Source of the DNA: Hormiphora californensis
Lineage: Eukaryota; Ctenophora; Tentaculata; Cydippida; Pleurobrachiidae
Assembly: GCA_020137815.1 (NCBI GenBank)
Contig: CM035355.1
Span: forward strand, 6,739,097-6,803,096
Length of the DNA stretch: 64,000 nt
Reading direction: 5' to 3'
Shown here: piece after piece, positions 10,395 to 23,800 of the stretch
Layout: every line of letters starts with the position of its first letter
Position numbering within the stretch: the first letter of the stretch is position 1
The notes under the pieces: generated by a model
Seen by the model: only the letters and a program-made list of their open reading frames with translations
What the model was told of the DNA's origin: nothing
The model's database searches: none
Made by a program: the position numbers and the translations under genes

Positions 10395-12566
10395 TTATTG
10401 TTCTGCTCGGAAGGTATCGTTATAGACAGGGTTCTTTCGTGGTTTCAGGAACATCATCTCCTTCTTCATATTCTGCAGGGGGGGGGGGGGGGGGGAGGTG
10501 TCAGTAGATATTAGGTCTAGATGTCAGGTCTTTCAGTTGAATGTTTGACATTATCATAATGTCTCTGTTTTCCCCCTCTAAATTATTAATCCCTATCCAA
10601 AAGCAATCCCAGAAGCAACTCCAGGTTACAACTCACCATGGGCACTATTTCTTCCAGTGGCACATCGTATTTGTGAATGCCATACAGAGCAGCCTTCTCT
10701 GGGTCGTTATATTGTTGAATGCTCCCTGGTGCCATCTGGAACCTCACCTTGTCATCATGATACTCGTTGAAGTACTGAAAATAAGGGAATTGTTTGTTTG
10801 TTTGTGTTAGGAGACACTGACCGGAAGATAGAAATGGTTTAGGTTGCTATGCCGAACCCTCACAGAGCGCAATATGAGCTACACAAGGTTGAACAATAAC
10901 ATGGAGATTTCAGTCGATTATATTCCACAATTTATAGAGGCTATAATTCCAAGATTAACTCACATTAAAGTATTTTCCCATGGCTGGAACCAAGGGCAGT
11001 AGGAATACAGATGCCATGTTGTACTGTTTGGAGTAGTACATACCACGAACTTGGCCTAGATGTGGGAACCAGGGATCAGTGGACAGTGAGACAACATGAC
11101 CGATAACATGACCGACAGAGAACATGACAAACCATAGACCCATTCCGGGTAACATATGAATCTAAACTTACTGAGTGCGGCGACAGTTAGACCTGACGCT
11201 AGTCCTCCCAGATACCAGTCAATGGCGTCCTCCTCTTTCTTCCTCATGTAGCTAGAAGCTGAAACTGCCGTAGTGAAGGCAGTAGACATCAACACTAGGG
11301 GGGAATACACATGTTAAAGGCAGTGGACATCAAAACTGGGGGGAATACACATGTTAGAGGCAGTGGACATCAACACTAGGGGGGAAATACACATGTTAGA
11401 GGTAGTTGGCATCAAAACTGGAGGGAAAAACACATGTTAGAGGCAGTGGACATCAAAACTGGGGGAATACACATGTTAAAGGCAGTGGACATCAAAAATG
11501 TGGGGAAATACACATGTTAGAAGCAGTGGGCATCAACACTGGGGAAATACACATGTTAGAGGCAGTGGACATCAACACTGGAGGGAAATACATATGTTAG
11601 AGGCAGTGGACATCAATAATGGGGGAAATACACATGTTAGAGGTAGTGGACATCAATAATGGGGGAAATACACATGTTAGAGGTAGTGGACATCAACACT
11701 GGGGAAATACACATGATAGAGGCAGTGGACATCAAAACTGAGGGAAAAACACATGTTAACTAATTCCGTAGAATATGCGGAAAATAAATGTATGCCATAA
11801 CTGCAGACAAATATAAATCTTTAAACTGAGGGATCAGCGATAATAAAAGTGACAATCGAGATATGGATGGGAACTAGAACAAGATCGGGGATATAAACGA
11901 TACGAGTCTGGTGTTTAAAATGCCCTATTTGGTAAACCGTAGTTTTAGTGACAGGATGTAGGCCCCAATATGCCACGATGCACTAACCACCACCACATTT
12001 ACTAACCATTTACTTACCACATACTTACCACATACTTACCACGAACCAACCCCAGGCCACATTTACTTACGTCCTGTTCCAAAGCCAGTGGCACCAGTTT
12101 TGTATACACCAATGTTTTGGACGGTCTTGGCACCCCGATAACCCATGTTAACATTGTAGAAATAACCCTGTAATGGAATGTGTATTGGTTACCATGGTGA
12201 TATACAGTGGTTACCATGGTTACAAAGGATAGATTCTCGAGCTGTTATACTGGTTATACTAACCTGTATAATCCCCTTAGCGAGGCCAATGTATGCCCCA
12301 ATATGAGCTGCCCTACCAACCCTCTCCATCATCCCGCTATCTGAGCTCCACACGTTTATTGGCTTGCCCAAACTGTAAGAGATAATAATATCATAAATTA
12401 AATCATTCAACATAACAATTTATTGTTATCTGGGTGAGTTTGAACTTACTATTGTCCCTCAAGGAAGGGCTTTCTGCAGCCATGGTTCAAGAATTGTGCC
12501 CTTGGTCAGCTTGGAGTAGGTGGTCTCCGGGGGATCGATTGATGTAATCAACTTTGCAGGGGCCAT
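10395..12566 (-). CDS. NDUFA11: NDUFA11-like mitochondrial complex I subunit (Tim17/22/23 fold)
   Basis: Exons 12372-12264, 12167-12071, 11294-11172, 11049-10964, 10774-10637 and 10472-10395 join in phase to TAA. Key stretch: 'TVQNIGVYKTGATGFGTG', then 'SYMRKKEEDAIDWYLGGLAS', matching the 'VREKPDDPLNYFLGG' block of NDUFA11, an inner-membrane accessory subunit of NADH dehydrogenase with Gly-rich membrane helices. At about 220 residues it is longer than the mammalian 141, with an extra C-terminal tail. The first exon is uncertain: the ATG at 12566 has a good context, but its frame reaches exon 2 only through a very short intron or an indel; a second ATG at 12483 is in the wrong phase. An acceptor-like CCTATGATAG precedes ATG 12566 by 7 nt. 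Confidence 0.7.
11279..11760. repeat. ~40 bp minisatellite containing a 3' splice site and exon start
   Basis: About 12 tandem units of the type 'ggcagtggacatcaacactg' + 'gggaaatacacatgttaga' in the intron upstream of NDUFA11 exon 11294-11172. On the coding strand each unit reads as polypyrimidine, (C)AG, then a near copy of the first ~17 nt of the exon (TGTTGATGTCTACTGCC). Confidence 0.85.
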
Positions 12567-12951
12567 GGGGAAGCTATCATAGGATGAGCGGAGATATTAG
12601 TGGGACGGTTAATTAGAAACAGGAGTAAGAAAGGGAGTCGGGAGATAGATAACAGTGCAATAAAAACTCGCACTCAGTTAGAAATTACTGAGCAAAAGAA
12701 GAAGATATTAAACTTTCAACATTTTACTTTCAACGGTTTCTCAATATAAAACACACTGTATTTATCTTTATAAATGGACCTGGAGAGAGAGAAAATGAGA
12801 AAAAAAAACATTCACAAATAATACGGACAATATCATAATAACTCTTTACCTAACGATACACCGTCTCAAATGAAAGTGCAGAACCAATGATACAGTAAGG
12901 ATCCCGAAGGCTGAAAACAAGAAAAAGAAGCATGGACCATATTTTGAAGAA

Positions 12952-15900
12952 TTATTGTGAAGACTGATTGGTTTTCCGCTTCTTTTTCTCTCTAATTTCG
13001 TTTAGTGAGTCTTCAATTGATCGCACCTCCGACATATGGATGGGAACTGAAAAATCATTCGAATTAAAATTTATCAAAGGAGTAACATTTCTATTGTGTT
13101 ACCACTTAGCTTGTTACCATGGTAACCATTGTGTAACCACTTAGTGTCGGTAGCACAATTGTTGCCATGGTAACCACTTAGTATCGGTCACACAACTACT
13201 AACCTAACCCATGATAATCCCTGTTATCCTGCCCTATCTCGGATGTGTTTAGGATCTTCTTATATTTGTCCCTGTAATCACTATGGGGCTGGTCCTGAAC
13301 CACCGCTCTCTTCTTGGCACCACTTGAAGGAGGGGTGGAGGAAGAGGACGGGGTTGTGGTGTCTCCGGATTGGGATGACGATCTCTGTTTACCAAAGTTT
13401 TCTATGTACAACTGAAAAAGGGGAACGTGTTATGGCGGGGGGGTTCCAACCTATTTCGTGTACGTTTGTACGGAAAAAAACACGGGTTTCCTCAAACAAA
13501 AAAATACAAAAAAATACAAAAAAATACAAAAAAATACAAAAAAATAAAAACAGTTTTGTAAAGTTATTTAACATTCTCGTTCGAACTTTTACTGTTTTTA
13601 AACATTCTTCCGCGCTATTTCACGTAATTTAGCAATAAAATATAGACATATTTTACATAATCAATAACTATAAGTTGACCAATCGGCTGTTTTTGAGTTG
13701 CATAGTTTTGATACAATGAAATAGTGTTTATTTAGGACTGTAGACGACTCGGAGATTTATTTCAGGAAAGATAATACGGGACGGTTTCGACGTTTAACGT
13801 CATCATCAGCTATAAATAGAAAAGAAATGTTAGTTAATAAATCACTCAATTACTTAAATATCAATAAGAACTATACTACTCACTTTCTCACATACTCACA
13901 CCTTCTCTCTCTCCCTCTCTCTCATTCGGTCACTATTTCTCACACGGAACTACAATTATATCTGTACAATACACGTCACAATCAGAGCAGAAAAGATTGT
14001 ACTCGATTTTCTCGAATCGTATTTTCTGAGCGAGAAATTTACCCGAATCGCAATTTCTTACCGAGAATATTTTCTCGAATCGTATTTTCTAAGCGAAAAA
14101 TTTCCCCGAATCGCAATTTCTTACCGAGAATATTTTCTCGAATCGTATTTTCTAAGCGAGAAAATTCCCCGAATCGCAATTTCTTACCGAGAAAATTTTC
14201 TTGAATCGTATTTTCTAAGCGAGAAATTTCCCCGAATCGCAATTTCTTACCGAGAAAATTTTCTCGAAACGTATTTTCTAAGCGAGAAATTTCCTCGAAT
14301 CGCAATTTCTTACCGAGAAAATTTTCTCGAATCGTATTTTCTAAGCGAGAAATTTCCCCGAATCGCAATTTCTTACCGAGAAAATTTTCTCGAATCGTAT
14401 TTTCTAAGCGAGAAATTTCCTCGAATCGCAATTTCTTACCGAAAAAATTTTCTCGAATCGTATTTTCTAAGCGAGAAATTTCCCCGAATCGCAATTTCTT
14501 ACCGAGAAAATTTTCTCGAATCGTATTTTCTAAGCGAGAAATTTCCCCGAATCGCAATTTCTTACCGAGAAAATTTTCTTGAATCGTATTTTCTAAGCGA
14601 GAAATTTCCCCGAATCGCAATTTCTTACCGAGAAAATTTTCTCAAATCGTATTTTCTAAGCGAGAAATTTCCTCGAATCGCAATTTCTTACCGAGAAAAT
14701 TTTCTCGAATCGTATTTTCTAAGCGAGAAATTTCCCCGAATCCCAATTTCTCACCGAAAAAATTTCTCGAATCGTATTTTCTAAGCGAAAAATTTCCCCA
14801 AATCGCAATTTTTACCGAGAAAATTATCCCGAATCGAAATTAGTACCGAGAAAGTGATCTCCAACTGAGAAAATTTTCTCGTAATCGTAACGGTAATCTG
14901 AATCAATGATTTCTTTTTTTTAGAATTTCAAAAACGTGTACTTTTACACACTTTTTAAGTATGTACTTTTAGCTGGAAAATGGATGACAATGGAACTAAA
15001 AACGTTCATATATATATAATAGGTGGTACATGCACATAAACGGAACCCAGCTATGTATTATTTATACTTTTATCAGGCACCCACATCCTTCATTATTTTT
15101 TTGTATTTTTTTGTATTTTTTTGTATTGTTTGTATGGAAAAAAACAGGAATTTCGGATACTTTTATGTATGGTCCGTACAAAACCGTACAAAACCGTACA
15201 AAAAAATAGGTTGGAACCCCCCCGTTATGGCCCAGCATCAAAGGAAAAACAGGAGCGGGTCAGCATAAAAAAGAGAAAAAGAAACCCCCGGAACAGACTT
15301 GGAAAAGGATAAACTAAAAGTGGTGAACTCAAAGAAGCACATTGTTACCTCTCCAAATCGTCGTCTCTTTATTTCCTCATCCGAGGGGCAGTGTTCCTTT
15401 TTGAAGACAGTCACATTTTTCTCTGACTTGTCACCGTTATAACAACTCACAGATATCAATCCCGCCGTCTCAGCAACTTCGTGCCTGATGAGGGAAGCAA
15501 CAATAATCAAGAGGTTTCAGTAACAGTGTCAGATCAAAAAATGTACGGGGAGGAGGATTCCCAATAAGTTTTTTCCCGGTGAAATGAAACTTACTGTAGA
15601 GCTCTAATTTCCCGTTCCGCCGGATCGAAACTAAACTCAGGGTCACTCGTCTTCACAAAATCATCCACTCTCAACTCAATCTTCCCCTGGAGTTCCTTTC
15701 TCTTCCTCCGTGCTCGCTCTTCCTGCTTTCGATATAACTTTCGACGTTCTAACAAGAGGATAACAGCTGTTAATCAAACAGCAGTGATAAGAAATTTGCA
15801 TGATTTTGTGTCTCACAGAGTTATAAATAGGGGAAATCGGGTGTACATTTGGGTCCGGTAAATCGGGGTTTACCCCTTACCAAGTTCTGCCTTGTTGGTT

Positions 15901-15953
15901 GTATTGGGTGGTTTCGTCATGTTGTCTAGGATTGATCCTAGCAGGTCCGACAT
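12952..15953 (-). CDS. SPAG7: SPAG7 homologue (R3H-domain family)
   Basis: Exons 15953-15881, 15748-15595, 15484-15349, 13411-13204 and 13046-12952 sum to 222 codons (221 residues; vertebrate SPAG7 is 227). The N-terminus 'MSDLLGSILDNMTKPP' matches SPAG7 'MADLLGSILSSMEKPP'. The centre has 'AETAGLISVSC' and 'VTVFKKEHCPSDEEI' (human 'VMIFKKEFAPSDEEL'). The C-terminus has 'SDYRDKYKKIL' and 'RSIEDSLNEIREKKK'. SPAG7 is a nuclear protein with a predicted nucleic-acid-binding R3H domain. A 1.8 kb hAT-like element occupies most of intron 3. A polypyrimidine tract and AG lie 5 nt before the ATG. Confidence 0.92.
13437..15223. mobile_element. Non-autonomous hAT-like element in SPAG7 intron 3
   Basis: Flanked by an exact 8 bp duplication GTTATGGC (13429-13436 and 15224-15231). 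Tips are inverted: GGGGGGGTTCCAACCTAT at the left and its complement at the right. Just inside lie CCGTAC repeats and mirrored 'tttttttgtat' runs (13500-13545 and 15095-15128). The interior holds a 63 bp satellite. No transposase. Shares the 8 bp TSD size with the element at 2310 but has different ends, so it is a separate family. Confidence 0.75.
13985..14880. repeat. ~63 bp satellite inside the hAT-like element
   Basis: About 14 head-to-tail units containing 'TCGAATCGTATTTTCTAAGC' and 'CCCGAATCGCAATTTCTTACC'. Because the period is a multiple of three, the minus strand is open for 193 codons with a 21-residue repeat ('FGEISRLENTIRENFLGKKL'). This is best read as satellite DNA carried by the transposon. 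Confidence 0.85.
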
Positions 15954-16340
15954 GATATCTCAGTACGGTTGTAGTAGTAGGATAGTGGGAAAGATGATGG
16001 TAGGATTATTTGAGAGGTGCTGTTGGTAGGAGAAATTTGAGAGATGGTAGGAGTCTGGATGATTAACTCCTGAGGAGTCCGTGAGGGAGAAGAATTAGGA
16101 TGATAGCTGTCAACTTGCTCTCTCACATATCCTGTGCAGCCATACTAAACTGGGAGAGAGGGGAGTTTAGGGTTCAAAAGTAACTGTGTAGTTATTAAAA
16201 GCAATGATGTATTATGTAAAAAAGTTATATGGAATGCACAAAATATATTTACAAGTGGCTCTTTATCGTTTGACATATAAATAAAACGGGATTAAATCAA
16301 GGAGGATCATTCAGAGTTCTCCATCCTGCACTGTTCTTTA

Positions 16341-16571
16341 TTAATTATTATTATCTCTGATTAATGAGTCTCTGAGTTCTCTCACACACAATTCCTGGTA
16401 GCACATTTGGGAATACAGACTCACTCCACAACATGTACAGTACCACCTCCGCCGACTTGTTCCGTTTGAGGGTCGATCAAGCTGGAACAAACAGCCGTTC
16501 AGAATTAGGATGACATCACTTCTCTCCTTGCCAGACTGAAGGGTGTCTCTAGGGCCCCTAAATCCTAACAT
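16341..16571 (-). pseudogene. Cys-rich open frame, possible FLYWCH-like remnant
   Basis: A 76-codon frame downstream of the Kelch gene, containing 'NGCLFQLDRPSNGTSRRRWY' followed by 'CTCCG' and several more cysteines. The order 'NG.LF...R..NG....RWYC' loosely resembles a FLYWCH zinc finger. It may be an alternative last exon, a remnant of a transposon-derived gene, or chance. The interval between SPAG7's start (15953) and the Kelch stop (16590) otherwise holds no gene. Confidence 0.25.
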
Positions 16572-16589
16572 CAGTTGAAGTTGCCGCTG

Positions 16590-19500
16590 CTACAGGACAG
16601 TAGTCCCAAAGTATGCCTTACCCTTGGGCATATCCCTCATATCCTCCCAGATACCGAGATAAGGGTCAAACCGTTCCACGCTGGCCACAAACTTACTACC
16701 ATCTGACCCACCAAACACGTACACATATCTGGAAGGAATGGGGGGGGGGTAAACTACATTACACATACACAATACACATTATATCTGGAAGAATTCGAGA
16801 AAAAAAATTGATTTTTAAAACAGGAGATATGTAATATAATGTAGTACTAACAATATGCAGTGTGAAAAGAGGTTTTAAGGAACAAAGGGATTCGAGATTG
16901 AATAATTCATATCAGAGTGCTGAATGTGAATTATAAAAGAGGGTTTGAGATCCACATTTACCCCTCAGAGTCTTATAAAGATAAATTGTTATGGGCTCAA
17001 TCAAACGTTTTGTATAATAAGTAAGACACCACACGTTTACAATTAGGACACTCACCCGTTAATGGCGGCTGTACCATGTGCTTGTCTGGCGTGTTTCATG
17101 GGTGCTAGGGTCCTCCACTCATTACTGGCTGGCAGGTACTCTTCAACAGAGCTGAGGGAGGGGTGATTAGTGTAATTAGAAGAGTGGGGCCTGGAGGAGG
17201 GGTGGGAGAATAGCGACACACGCCCGGAGGGGTTCTAATCAAAATTCATATAAGGTATTCAAAAAAGTTATCAATGGCATGTACAAGTTTTAGTACATGT
17301 GGATATACGAGGGGGGGGATGGGGAATACACATGGACGTCACCTACTTGAGACAGTTTGTCCCATCGAATCCCCCAATGGCATACAACTTGCCACTAAGT
17401 GCCACAAGACCCAGCCCACTTCTGGCAGTCGTCATCTGGGCTAGGGGCTGCCACACTCCGGTCAGTTGGTCGTACCGCTCAGCTGTTTTCAATCTCGTGT
17501 ACTGCTGACATAGACCATACCTGGGACACAAACTAGCTCAAATCGGTACAATGTAAAACTAGAGGAGTGAATATCCGGGAAGATCAGACAGAAGGAATAC
17601 AATAACTTGGCAATAGGGGGGAATATTAGATAGATAATGAAGGGGCAAGATTGAACAGATACAATAACAAGAAACTGTGACAACATACCCTCCTACAACG
17701 TAGACGACATCATTCAGAACACAACTAGCAGAGTAGACCCTCTGTTCATTGAGTTTCCCTGCGTGTATCAACTGTTTTGAAGATATATCAAGAACTGCAG
17801 CAGTATCAAGGAAACTGGAACTATCACACCCTCCCATGATCATGATTTTACCATCCATACTGACTGCACTGAAGTACCTAATGGGGATTGGAAAATGGGG
17901 TGGAAATTGGAGTTTCGAGAAAAAATGGTAGTGTAATGTGTATCCGTTGGGTGGACCTGCACATTGAGCAACTATGTATTACCGAAATGGTGAGGGGGTC
18001 TGAGGGAGAATGAGGGTCGGGTCGGGGCTGGGGAGGAGGGGGTGCTGGGGTGTATCATCGTGTTACCTGCGTGCGGGACCATGAAGACCAGGTAGGGGAA
18101 CCCAACAATTTCCCTCAAAATCAAACTTCTCCACTGTCCCAATGTATCCTGATCCAGTGTGGCCTCCAACCATGTAGAGTGACCCCTTCCTTGAGATGAG
18201 GGCAGCCCCAAATCGAGGGAAGGTCAGATCTGTCATTTTCTGAAGGTGGGGAAGTTTGTTTAGCATGTTTTTAGGGGAGAGGGTAGTAATTGAGTGATTA
18301 GTAGAAATTATTGTGTTAAAGTGATTACACGGCATGTTGTTAGATACCCAGAATACATTGTCGTAACAAGCACAAGACGCAGGATTGGATGTACAGAAGT
18401 GTATATTGGCGCGCAGGAATCCGATGCCACATTGTACACTTTCTTCAGACGAAATGCGCGCGTCGCCCAGCCCCCGCTGGTCTTTCTCATAATAGTGTGA
18501 CAGATGTGTTTGTGTGTATGTGTGTATTCTTGTTAGTTTTTTGCATACTTTCGGCCACACCCAGATATCTGTATTTGGTCGTGAGGGTATAGAACATACC
18601 GAATATATGAAGTTTCATGAGTTCTCATTAACTTTCTTGGTGAAGCACCAAAATGAATAATGAACAATGAACATTGAACACATTGATTGATCAAATTATT
18701 TATCAAGTTTATCAAGTGGTTGTGTGTGAATCTATACCTCCCATCGATCAGTATCTGGATTGTAGCTTTCCATTTCTGAGAGCGCAGAGTGAACATTTGC
18801 ACTGATTCCACCTGCAACGTAGATCCTCCTGAAATTATGTTGTTGTGATTAGCAAAGTATCATCATGAAACCCAACAAAATATTTAAAACATTTGCAAAA
18901 GAATGTTTGTGACATGTGACTCAACTTGGTGGATCTGCATATTAACATATTTGCTGTGTATCTCTCTCTACCTGAGGAGTCTCTGTGGGTCCCGGGGCTG
19001 GTTTGAGGGATGTCGGAGGCCATAAGATCGGGACGTTATCTGTTCAATTATAGGACGCAGTGTTGCTCCACTTAGAGAGAGAAGCTGTTCTCGACTCATT
19101 AGGCCAAACCTGGAATATAGGAATTATAGTGTTCGGACGCAGCATAAAACACGAGTATTAGACATTAGCTGGTTTTTAGATGATTAATGATTTTATTGTT
19201 GCTTCTCATCCCACAAAAGTAAGCTGTTTTGGAAACTAGAAACTTTTTATGACGACGATTTACTCAAGATTACTCAAGGAATATAAAATATCCTGGCACA
19301 CAGAGAGAGGTAGTACCTGACACATTTAAGAAGGTTGTACAGGGACGCCTGGCGATCTTCCAGATTGTGTTGAACCCACCGGAGAACAGCCTGGAACACC
19401 TGTAACATGATCGATGTGTGAGTAGAAATGGGGTTATCATAATGTTCTACCCTCATTTACTGGGACGCAGACAGCGGTTAGAGAGAGTCGAGCAAGGCAA

Positions 19501-20621
19501 CCCCCCCCCCCATTTCATTACCTGCTCCTCTGTTTCACTCCGTAAGTTATCCTCTGATAATATCTGCTCCAGGGTGCCCGCATCCAACTCCAGGAATTCA
19601 TCACCCTGGGATACCGGGGTGAAGTGGTGCAGCATAAACCTGGGAGAATTCAGTGATAATGAGGGGAAATAATCCTGAAATTATGACAAACCCATCACAA
19701 ATAAACCTCCATATCCCCGAGGTCTCAGGAGTCAGGTCCCCCTGAGGTCCCCCACCCTCTCATTCAAAGGAGTTGTCCAGTACCTGTAAGCAGCTTCCTG
19801 CAATTGTGTACACTGAAACTTTTCCGCTAGACGGTACACACCAATACAGTTCCCCTGCTCCAACAGCTTAGTTAGAAACTTACAGCATGCATTCCGGAGC
19901 GCTTCAATCTGGAAAAACGCACCCGCCTCCAGTATGACGGCGACATTATCCTGTTATTTTGGGGAGAGAGAAGGAGGGAGTGAGAGGTGGGTGAATGAAT
20001 CACAAAAACAATTTGTAGTGTTTTATCAAACACCAAACCTGTTTCCGGTAAATTTGGCTGAGGATGCTCGGCTCCACCACCGCACCATTAACACCACCAC
20101 CACCAGCCCGCCGCAACTAGGGAATGGGGAGAGAGAGAGGGTGTGAGTGAGGGGCAACCTACCCGGGTTAATAATATCTCGCCTGTATACGAGAAATCCA
20201 GGATTGAGGTTATGGTTGTTAACTTCATGTCTCGCATTGTCACAGAGTTCTTGTTCGCTTCCGTCAACTTGCTGGAAAATAATATACGAGTTAGTTGTTT
20301 TGTATTTGTAAGAGTGAGTAGTGACTAGTGAGTTCATAATAATGTTATTACAGTTTTTGCCCAATATGTAACAGTTGCCAGTACATACGGTACATTGCTT
20401 GTATTTCTATAGTATAGAAGTTCATACCTGGAAAACATAGCATCAAAGTAGGGGATGAGTGATGCTAGGACAGCCTTGTGGCATTCTATTTTGGTGTCTT
20501 CAACGACAATAGTAAAATCTGTATAACAGGAATTCTTTCGGAATTCGTTCAATGATTGTAGCAGTATATCGGCATGTTGGTATCTTTTAAAATGGAAACT
20601 TGTATTCTCCACATCGACCAT
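16590..20621 (-). CDS. BTB-BACK-Kelch protein (KLHL family)
   Basis: Twelve exons (20621-20428, 20271-20163, 19950-19784, 19639-19522, 19399-19317, 19109-18972, 18828-18738, 18239-18067, 17877-17689, 17520-17347, 17151-17056, 16728-16590) sum to 557 codons, the usual KLHL length. The BTB domain (about residues 20-130) has 'YTDFTIVVEDTKIECHKAVL' and 'ILDFSYTGEI'. The BACK domain follows. Six Kelch blades carry the double-Gly motif: 'YVAGG', 'YMVGGHTG', 'MIMGGCD', 'YVVGGYG', 'YAIGGFDG', 'YVFGGSDG'. Such proteins are usually substrate adaptors for Cullin-3 ubiquitin ligases. Which KLHL orthologue this is cannot be told. A strong acceptor TTATTTTCTTAG ends 1 nt before the ATG. Confidence 0.92.
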
Positions 20622-20854
20622 TCTAAGAAAATAATTGTGATTTAGCGGGGTGTTATTATTAGGTTTTGGAAATATACATGAAAGCTAATGTGATTTCGTA
20701 TAAGAGAAAAGAGAAAAACAAACAAAATTCTAAAAACTATTTATCCTCCAGGGATGCAACATAACACTTTCAAAAACCCCACGACATTTCAGATTTCACA
20801 CATAATTTCAAACTTTGAAAAAACAAACAACGTCAATTCACCCTGTACTCAAAA

Positions 20855-23800
20855 CTACCTAAACCCACTTCTGAGTTCTGTGCTCTGTCCAGCCTGTGAC
20901 AATGCATAAAGTCTATAAAACTGAGAATCAGCGTCTCTCGCCAGCTCCCTGGGGCACCCTACCTCCACCATCTCGCCGTGACTCATCACAATCACTTTAT
21001 CGTACTCCATCACCGTATCAATCCGGTGAGCAATAGTTATCAGCGTACTTTCCCCCAGCTCCTCTCTCAGAACATCTTGGATCACACTGTCTGTATCATG
21101 ATCAATGTTTGAGGTAGCCTCATCCAGACACATAATCCTGGATCGGCTGAGAAGTGCTCGGCATAGAGACAGTAGCTGGCTCTCACCCGTACTGATATCG
21201 GACAGAGCTATCTCGGAGTCAATACCTCCTTTTTGGGATACAAAGTTTGTGAGTTGGCATTTTTGGAGGGCCGTGTGGAGGGCCTCATCGCTGTACTTTC
21301 CAAACGGATCAATGTTACCCCGGATTGTATCAGTAAATACAAAGGGTTCCTGGGTGATAATCCCAAGTTTCTCTCTTAGCACCGTTCTACTGATATCCAG
21401 AATGTTAGTTCCATCCACTACTATACTCCCATCCTCTATATCAGTTAACCTGAAGAGAGCTGTGAAGATAGAGCTCTTCCCAGCACCTGTCCTTCCCACA
21501 ACAGCCACCTTCTCTCCAGGCACCACCTGGAAGGAAACACCCGATAAGGCCAGGGTTGTAGTACCAGGGTACCTCAGAGACACTTTGTTAAACCTGATGG
21601 AACCATGTGTGGGCCAGTTTATGTCAACCAGCTGGACATCCTCAGGGTCGATCTCTAGCGGGAGGTTTGTGGTGTATTGTACCAACCGCTCCAACCCCAC
21701 CATCTCTTTCTCCAACTGGATGAAGTTCTCCACTAAATACCGGAGTTTGTCGTCCAAATCGAGGGCGTATGCCAGGGTCAGACCCACTAGCGCCACATCC
21801 AGTGCGTTGTAGTGGAGTTGGATAAGAATGATAATGGCGGTGACGCTCAGAACCACGAGGGAGAGAAGTGGAAGGCGGAGTGAGAGCCAGGAACCAGCTG
21901 CCAGCATAGTATACTGGGTCCGTTGGAATGCTTCCAGGTACTTGTAACCCACAGTCTGGATGGAGGTGTAGGTCCTAAAACTGTGGATGTACACAATTCC
22001 CTTTAGGGTTTGATCAAAATGGCTGAAAACAGGCGATTTACAGGTTGAGTAGAGACGTTTTACCTCCCGTACCGCTCTCAGGTAATACCGCTGGATCAGA
22101 TAATACACGACGACAAGAGGGAACAGTGTTAGCAACATGTAGGGTAGTGCATAACTGATAACTGCCATGATCCCCAGTAGACCAAACAGCTCAGATAGTA
22201 CAGTGTTTAGTGTAAAGGGAAGGTTTGAGTCAACTGTGTAAACGTCATTAGAGAGCCTGTTAATTATCACACCGGCCGGAGTGTTTTCAAAGAAATGAAC
22301 CGCAGTCTTGAGAACCGAACTGATCACATTTGTGTGAATCTTTTTAGTTGCCATTAGGCCAAAAAATGCAAAACTAAACGCTCGGATGAGGCAGAATAGA
22401 GAGTTAGAGATGACTATCACACCGTATACCTCCAGATAAAAGGTTGAGGTGTTGGTTGATGGGGATGTTAGAAGTGGATCAGGAGCGGGCTGAGGACACA
22501 AGATGGACGTATCGTTGGTGGGCAGTGATAGAACAGTAGGGCTGCTGAACATCAGGAATCCATTGAGAGAGGGAGATGATGTGGTAGCTTTAACCCACTG
22601 TGACAACCACCAGTTACTCAGTACCTCTGTACCCTGCATCCCAGTTAACCCCATTGCAGTAAGAATTGTGAGGAACAACCCAGCCGCCTTGCCGTAGTGT
22701 TTATAAACTGTAATGTCAATCCCACCGAACTTCCTTTCCTCTTCATACTGTGGACGCTCCCTTTCAATTTCATCCCCATGATCAGCAGCGGACTTTCCAC
22801 TAGACTCATCAGCGCCTCCTTGGGGTACCTCGGGCAGGTTAGCTGGTTCGGGTAGCCCTAACTCCTTAATCCTACCACCTTCCAGTACCATAAGACTATC
22901 TGCTTTAGCAACAAATCTCTTATCATGAGTACAGATAACTCGTGTTTTGTTAACCAACAACCCGTTTATACAGTGCTCGAAAATGTGAAGTGACACGTGG
23001 CTATCCAACCCTGCAAAGATATCATCAATCAGATACACGTGCTTGTTTTTATAAACTGCACGTGCAAGGGATACCCGTATCTTCTGGCCCCCGCTAAGGG
23101 CAGCCCCATTCTCCCCGACTGGAGTGGCATCACCGATTGGAAATCTTGTAATGTCCTTATCCAGGGCACACGCCATGATCACCTTCTCGTACCAGTAGCA
23201 ATCGTACGCTGCCCCATCCAGAATGGCATCTCGGACCGTCTTCCCCACTACCCAGGGATCAGACAATACCAGCCCCGCACCATCCCTCCACTCCTTTACC
23301 CTCATCTCTCCTCCTGCTTGGTTCAATTCCTGGCACACCGCCAACAGAAGGGAGGATTTACCACTGCCACTCCGGCCCGTAACAACCATTAGCTCACCCT
23401 TGCTGAGAGAGAACTGGAGGCCCACCAGACAACACTTGTCAGGTTTATCCCAATAAAACGAGCAATTGTCAACCTCAAAGACATTGTGAGACTCGTAAGG
23501 GCGGCTGGGGATGGTTCGTTGTGGTGCACGTTCAGGGAGGCACAACAAAGACTGGATACGTTTTACGGAGACCCAGAGCCGGGCAAACCCAAGGATAACC
23601 CACGGCAGGGCATTTAGGGGCACGTTTATTTGCCCAACTAAGGATAGGGTCGTGAACACCGTGCTAGCTTTGATATCATCTGGTCCCGATACCAAAACCT
23701 TCGTCATGATAATGATGAATGTAATGACCGTCGGTGCAGACGCCCACATATACACACAAACACAGTCAAAGTACGCGATCTTTTTCAGCTGGTGAAGCTC

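Noticed and set aside
11406-11600. 64-codon plus-strand repeat frame
   Set aside because: Translation of the NDUFA11-like intron minisatellite.
11279-11760. CRISPR-like array (regular ~40 bp repeats)
   Set aside because: Units are contiguous with no unique spacers, in an intron of a eukaryotic gene.
14039-14620. 193-codon minus-strand open frame with a 21-residue repeat
   Set aside because: It is a 63 bp satellite inside a TSD-bounded transposon; the frame stays open only because the period is a multiple of three.
21105-21812. 235-codon plus-strand frame antisense to the ABC transporter
   Set aside because: Shadow of the NBD2 coding sequence in another frame.
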